DNA of 53,072 nucleotides, from NCBI GenBank assembly GCA_964536195.1, contig CAZHVO010000001.1, positions 1-53,072 on the forward strand, in the 5' to 3' direction. The position numbers and the translations under genes are program-made. The notes under the pieces are model-generated. The model did not search any database. It saw only the letters and a list, made by a program, of their open reading frames with translations, and was not told the DNA's origin. Below, one piece after another: positions 49,930-53,072 of this stretch (positions within the stretch are counted from its first letter, which is position 1; each line of letters opens with the position of its first letter). This DNA is from Susulua sp964536195 (lineage in GTDB: Bacteria; Omnitrophota; Gorgyraeia; Duberdicusellales; 4484-171).

Positions 49930-50742
49930 ATGTTTTTAAAAAGTCTAATTTTAATTACCATTTTTTTGTCGTTTGCGTCTATAAATATTCAGGCGTATTC
50001 ACAACAGAAAATCAAGGATTTTTACCTTTCTAATTTCAAGGACGATGGCACCCAAGATTGGGAGGTAAAGGGAGAAACCGCTATTATCCATGATGATTAT
50101 GTAGACATTAACGATATGGAGGCAAGTTACTACGCGAAGGACGATACGATTCTAATTACCTCTGATGAAGCAAGGTTGAATAAAGAGAACATGGATGTAC
50201 ATCTTAAAGATAGCGTCCACATCGAGAATAAAGAGGGGGCAACTCTAGATACTGATTCCTTGAATTGGAAGAGAGAAGAGAATCGTGTTGAGACCGATGA
50301 TTGGGTAAAGACTACTAGGGATTCGATGGAGATAGAAGCAGTCGGTCTTTCAGCTGATACTGAACTTAAGGAAGCTGCTTTTAAGAAGGATGTGAAAGTA
50401 ACGCTTCCTGATCAAGAGAATGGGGAAGCTACTACAGCAACTTGTAGCGGTCCCTTAGAGATTGAATACAGCACAGGTAAAGCAATATTTAACGAAGATG
50501 TAGTGGTTACGCATCCGCAAGGCAAGCTATATTCAGATAAAGCTACTTTATTCTTCGATACCGAGAATAGAGAAATAATAAAGGTTATTTCCGAAGGGAA
50601 TGTTAAGATAGTACGCGGTAGTAACGTTACTTTTTCACAAAAGGCAACTTATCTGGGTAAAGAACAGAAGGTTATCCTTGAAGGTCGGCCAAGAGTAATT
50701 TATTATCCTGATAGTGAGGAAGATCTAGATCTTTTTAGGTAA
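49930..50742 (+). CDS. LptC-LptA fusion, LPS transport bridge
   Basis: A 270-residue exported protein (signal peptide to about residue 24). The first part (about 28-135) resembles LptC: KIKDFYLSNFKDDGTQDWEVKGETAII and DTDSLNWKREENRVETDD. The second part (about 145-265) resembles LptA/OstA: ATCSGPLEIEYSTGKAIFNEDVVVTHPQGKLYSDKATLFF and VILEGRPRVIYY. Both are beta-jellyroll proteins that stack into the periplasmic bridge for LPS. Here they seem to be one chain. It is coupled to lptB (TAATG overlap), which supports the role. Confidence 0.85.
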   Translation: MFLKSLILITIFLSFASINIQAYSQQKIKDFYLSNFKDDGTQDWEVKGETAIIHDDYVDINDMEASYYAKDDTILITSDEARLNKENMDVHLKDSVHIENKEGATLDTDSLNWKREENRVETDDWVKTTRDSMEIEAVGLSADTELKEAAFKKDVKVTLPDQENGEATTATCSGPLEIEYSTGKAIFNEDVVVTHPQGKLYSDKATLFFDTENREIIKVISEGNVKIVRGSNVTFSQKATYLGKEQKVILEGRPRVIYYPDSEEDLDLFR

Positions 50743-51464
50743 TGCGGCTTCTAGAAGTTCATAATTTAACCAAATCCTATGGTAAGAAGACGGTGGTAAG
50801 AGGTGTGTCTTTGTCAGTGAAGAGGGGGGAGGTGGTAGGTTTGCTTGGCCCTAACGGAGCAGGTAAGACTACTACTTTCTATATGGTGGTAGGAATCATC
50901 TCTCCCGATGCTGGTCAGATATTATTTGATAACCGGGATATTACCTATACTCCTATTCATGTGCGTGCTAAATTCGGTATTGGTTATCTTTCTCAGGAAC
51001 CCTCGGTTTTTAGAAAACTTACCGTAGAGGAGAATATTATGGCAATTTTGGAGACCTTGCCTTTGCAGAGAGTAGAACGTCTAAGGCGTCTTGATGAGTT
51101 ACTGGAAGAGTTAAATATTTCACATTTACGAAAGAGCAAGGCTTATACCTTAAGTGGTGGTGAGACCCGACGTTTAGAGATTACCCGAGCTTTGGTGACT
51201 AACCCTTCTTTTCTTCTTTTGGATGAACCTTTTTCAGGAATTGATCCTATAGTAGTTGGTGAGGCAAAAGGGATAATTGCTGATTTGAGAAATAAAGGAA
51301 TGGGGATTTTGGTAACTGATCATAATGTACGAGAGACCCTTTCGATAACCGATAGAGCTTATTTGATTTCCGAAGGCAGAATCTTGGTTTCAGGAACATC
51401 GGATGATTTAGTTAATCACCAAGAAGCTAGGAAGATATACTTAGGAAAAGATTTTAAGATGTAA
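50742..51464 (+). CDS. lptB: LPS export ABC transporter ATPase
   Basis: A 240-residue ABC ATPase. Walker A GPNGAGKTTTFYMVVG, Q-loop YLSQEPSVFRKLTVEENI (the LptB-type sequence), signature LSGGETRRLEI, Walker B LLLDEPFSGIDP and switch DHNVRET. It powers extraction of LPS from the inner membrane with LptF/G, which are not in this window. Confidence 0.97.
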   Translation: MRLLEVHNLTKSYGKKTVVRGVSLSVKRGEVVGLLGPNGAGKTTTFYMVVGIISPDAGQILFDNRDITYTPIHVRAKFGIGYLSQEPSVFRKLTVEENIMAILETLPLQRVERLRRLDELLEELNISHLRKSKAYTLSGGETRRLEITRALVTNPSFLLLDEPFSGIDPIVVGEAKGIIADLRNKGMGILVTDHNVRETLSITDRAYLISEGRILVSGTSDDLVNHQEARKIYLGKDFKM

Positions 51465-51509
51465 ATTTTTAACAAGATTGAAGATTTAATTAAAGGAGAA
51501 ACGAGTAGG

Positions 51510-52406
51510 ATGCGAGTAGAGGTAAAAAAGTTAGACAAGTTAAAACGAACGATTAAGGTAGAGATTGAAGGAGAAGAATTCTTAAAGGAAAAGAATGAGG
51601 TTTATAGCAAGAAATCCAAGGATCTTAAGGTTCCGGGATTTAGGCCGGGAAGTGCACCTTTAGATGTTCTCGAGAGGCATCACAGTAAGCTTTTAAAGGA
51701 AGAGTTATTAAAGGAATCCTTGCCGAATTTTTATCGCAAGGCCCTGGAAGATAAAAAAATATTACCGGCAGGTATGCCTCATGTCTACGACATCAAACTC
51801 ACCTCTGATGCTCTGTCTTTTTCTGCAGATTTTGAGGCTAGGCCTGAAGTAGAGGTAAAGGAGAGTTTTTACAAAGGGGTAAAAATTAAGGATAAAAATT
51901 GCCAAGTACAGGAAATTGAAATCGAAAAAGTATTAACTAACTTAAAAGAAGGGATCAAGAAAGTAATCAACAAGGACTTAGCAGACGAGGATTTGGCTAA
52001 ATGGGCTTCCTATCCTGAGGTTAAGTCTTTAAGGGAAGCAATAAGAGCCCAGCTTTTTATTGAGAAATCAAGGGAACGTCGAGGAAAAGTAGATAGCCAA
52101 GTTCGTGCTCAGCTGTTTAAAGCATTTAAGGTGGATTTGCCTAAAGATGAAGTTGCTCGGCACCATCAGGAGTTAATAGAGAGAGAAACCTACAGCTTGC
52201 AGCGCCGAGGTGTTCCTCAGGAAGATATTGATAAGTACAAGAAGGACTTGGAAGAAAAGCTGAAATCAGTGGCTGAGGAAGATCTGAAATTATTCTATAT
52301 TTTGGAAGCAATTGCTAAGAATGAGGGGATAAAAGTCGATAATAATCTAGGTGATGTTGTTCTGGGATTTGTTTTAAGCCACGCACAATACCAAAAAGGA
52401 GGGTAG
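51510..52406 (+). CDS. tig: Short trigger factor without PPIase domain
   Basis: A 298-residue trigger factor. The ribosome-binding N domain is present with GFRPGSAP at 43-50, where most have a Lys at position 48. It then runs directly into the helical C-terminal chaperone arms (LREAIRAQLFIEKSRERRGKV onward). The FKBP-type prolyl isomerase domain of ~90 residues is missing. It precedes clpP, the classical tig-clpP-clpX order, which supports the call. Confidence 0.9.
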   Translation: MRVEVKKLDKLKRTIKVEIEGEEFLKEKNEVYSKKSKDLKVPGFRPGSAPLDVLERHHSKLLKEELLKESLPNFYRKALEDKKILPAGMPHVYDIKLTSDALSFSADFEARPEVEVKESFYKGVKIKDKNCQVQEIEIEKVLTNLKEGIKKVINKDLADEDLAKWASYPEVKSLREAIRAQLFIEKSRERRGKVDSQVRAQLFKAFKVDLPKDEVARHHQELIERETYSLQRRGVPQEDIDKYKKDLEEKLKSVAEEDLKLFYILEAIAKNEGIKVDNNLGDVVLGFVLSHAQYQKGG

Positions 52407-52408
52407 AG

Positions 52409-53020
52409 ATGAAGAACCAAATGTATGTTCCTATGGTTATTGAGCAAACCGGGAGGGTAGAGCGCGCTTATGATATATACTCGCGATTGCTTAAAGATAG
52501 AATTATTTTCATCGGGACGCCAGTAGATGATAATATTGCTAATGTAGTTATTGCTCAGCTGTTGTTTTTGCAGATGGAGGATGTAAGCAAGGATATCAAT
52601 CTTTACATAAATACCCCCGGAGGTGCCATTACGGCTGGTTTGGCAATATATGATACAATGCAATTTATAAAGTGTGATGTTGCAACCTATTGCGTAGGCC
52701 AAGCTGCTTCTCTAGGGGCTTTGCTTCTTTGCGCTGGTACTAAGGGCAAGAGATTTGCTTTGCCTAACTCCCGAATTATGATTCATCAGCCTTGGGGTGG
52801 AGTACAAGGTTCAGCAGAGGATATCTCGATACAGACAGAAGAGATTTTGAGACTTCGGGCTAAAATAAATGAAATTCTTTCTTCTCATACCGGTAAGTCT
52901 CTTGATAAGATAAAGGAAGATACTGATAGAGATTTTTTTATGAGCGCGCCGGAAGCAAAAGAGTATGGAATATTAGATGAAGTACTTGTTAATGCTAAGC
53001 GTAAAAATAATAAAAAATAG
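52409..53020 (+). CDS. clpP: ATP-dependent Clp protease proteolytic subunit
   Basis: A 203-residue serine protease subunit. Catalytic Ser101 (GQAASLGA), His126 (IMIHQPWGG) and Asp175 (DTDRDFFMSAPEA). It forms the 14-mer chamber fed by ClpX or ClpA; clpX is likely just past the window. The gene begins two bases after the trigger factor stop, with a GGAGGG site inside the end of tig. Confidence 0.97.
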   Translation: MKNQMYVPMVIEQTGRVERAYDIYSRLLKDRIIFIGTPVDDNIANVVIAQLLFLQMEDVSKDINLYINTPGGAITAGLAIYDTMQFIKCDVATYCVGQAASLGALLLCAGTKGKRFALPNSRIMIHQPWGGVQGSAEDISIQTEEILRLRAKINEILSSHTGKSLDKIKEDTDRDFFMSAPEAKEYGILDEVLVNAKRKNNKK

Positions 53021-53072
53021 ACAGAGATTACACAGATTAAAAATAGAACAAATAAATTAAATTAGTTACAAG

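Noticed and set aside
1..53072. CRISPR arrays, prophage or integrated plasmid
   Set aside because: No regularly spaced direct repeats, no cas, integrase, phage structural or replication-initiator genes were seen.

Overview
The window looks like a chromosomal segment of an AT-rich, diderm, LPS-making bacterium. The gene repertoire (MGDG-synthase-like glycosyltransferase, LpxC-FabZ fusion, LpxI, SpoIID and SpoVG in a Gram-negative, HTH-fused glutamine synthetase) resembles candidate phyla such as Omnitrophota. That assignment is an impression from gene content, not a phylogeny. Coding density is high. Almost all genes are on the + strand; only the glutamine synthetase and a radical-SAM gene are on the - strand. 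No CRISPR array, rRNA, prophage or transposase was found.

Layout. 1-4902: an HD-GYP protein (cut by the window edge), then a tightly overlapping envelope/lipid operon (GT28-type glycosyltransferase, LpxL-type acyltransferase, GT2, Pcm, small membrane protein). 4903-19226: a nitrogen and redox block. It holds gdhA behind an apparent attenuator, a convergent glutamine synthetase with an N-terminal DNA-binding domain, a three-gene Stn/Hyd-type flavin/Fe-S/NAD(P) complex, carB behind a second, related attenuator, and a DUF1846 gene paired with a PurF-like protein that has lost its glutaminase nucleophile. 19227-24728: a prepilin, hisG, a 29-codon basic protein, a TPR lipoprotein-like gene, a split transketolase and ispE. 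24759-32086: spoVG, tRNA-Gln, a GIY-YIG gene, glmU, prs, rplY/ctc, pth, rpsF, ssb, rpsR, rplI and dnaB. This order closely follows the Bacillus ispE-spoVG-glmU-prs-ctc-pth and rpsF-ssb-rpsR / rplI-dnaB clusters. 32119-38860: outer-membrane and lipid A genes (bamA, skp-like, lpxD, lpxC-fabZ, lpxA, lpxI). 38892-45661: a small membrane protein, SpoIID-TPR, an SPL-like radical SAM protein, HtrA-TPR and hemW. 45758-51464: heptose and Kdo synthesis (hldE-like kinase, kdsB, kdsA, kdsD, kdsC) followed by an LptC-LptA fusion and lptB. 51510-53020: trigger factor and clpP.

The signals I find most unusual are these. (i) A helix-turn-helix/glutamine-synthetase fusion whose own promoter is covered by a nested, symmetric set of TGTAAA/TTTACA half-sites. 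This looks like GlnR and its co-repressor enzyme collapsed into one polypeptide. (ii) Related promoter-plus-terminator leaders in front of gdhA and carB. (iii) A dispersed palindromic repeat family that abuts the start of a GIY-YIG nuclease gene, sits next to a tRNA, lies in intergenic gaps, and has inserted in frame near the N-terminus of kdsA with compensatory stem changes. (iv) A second repeat family built on GGGACAGGTCCC. (v) Several strong promoters placed so that the mRNA would start at or next to the AUG.
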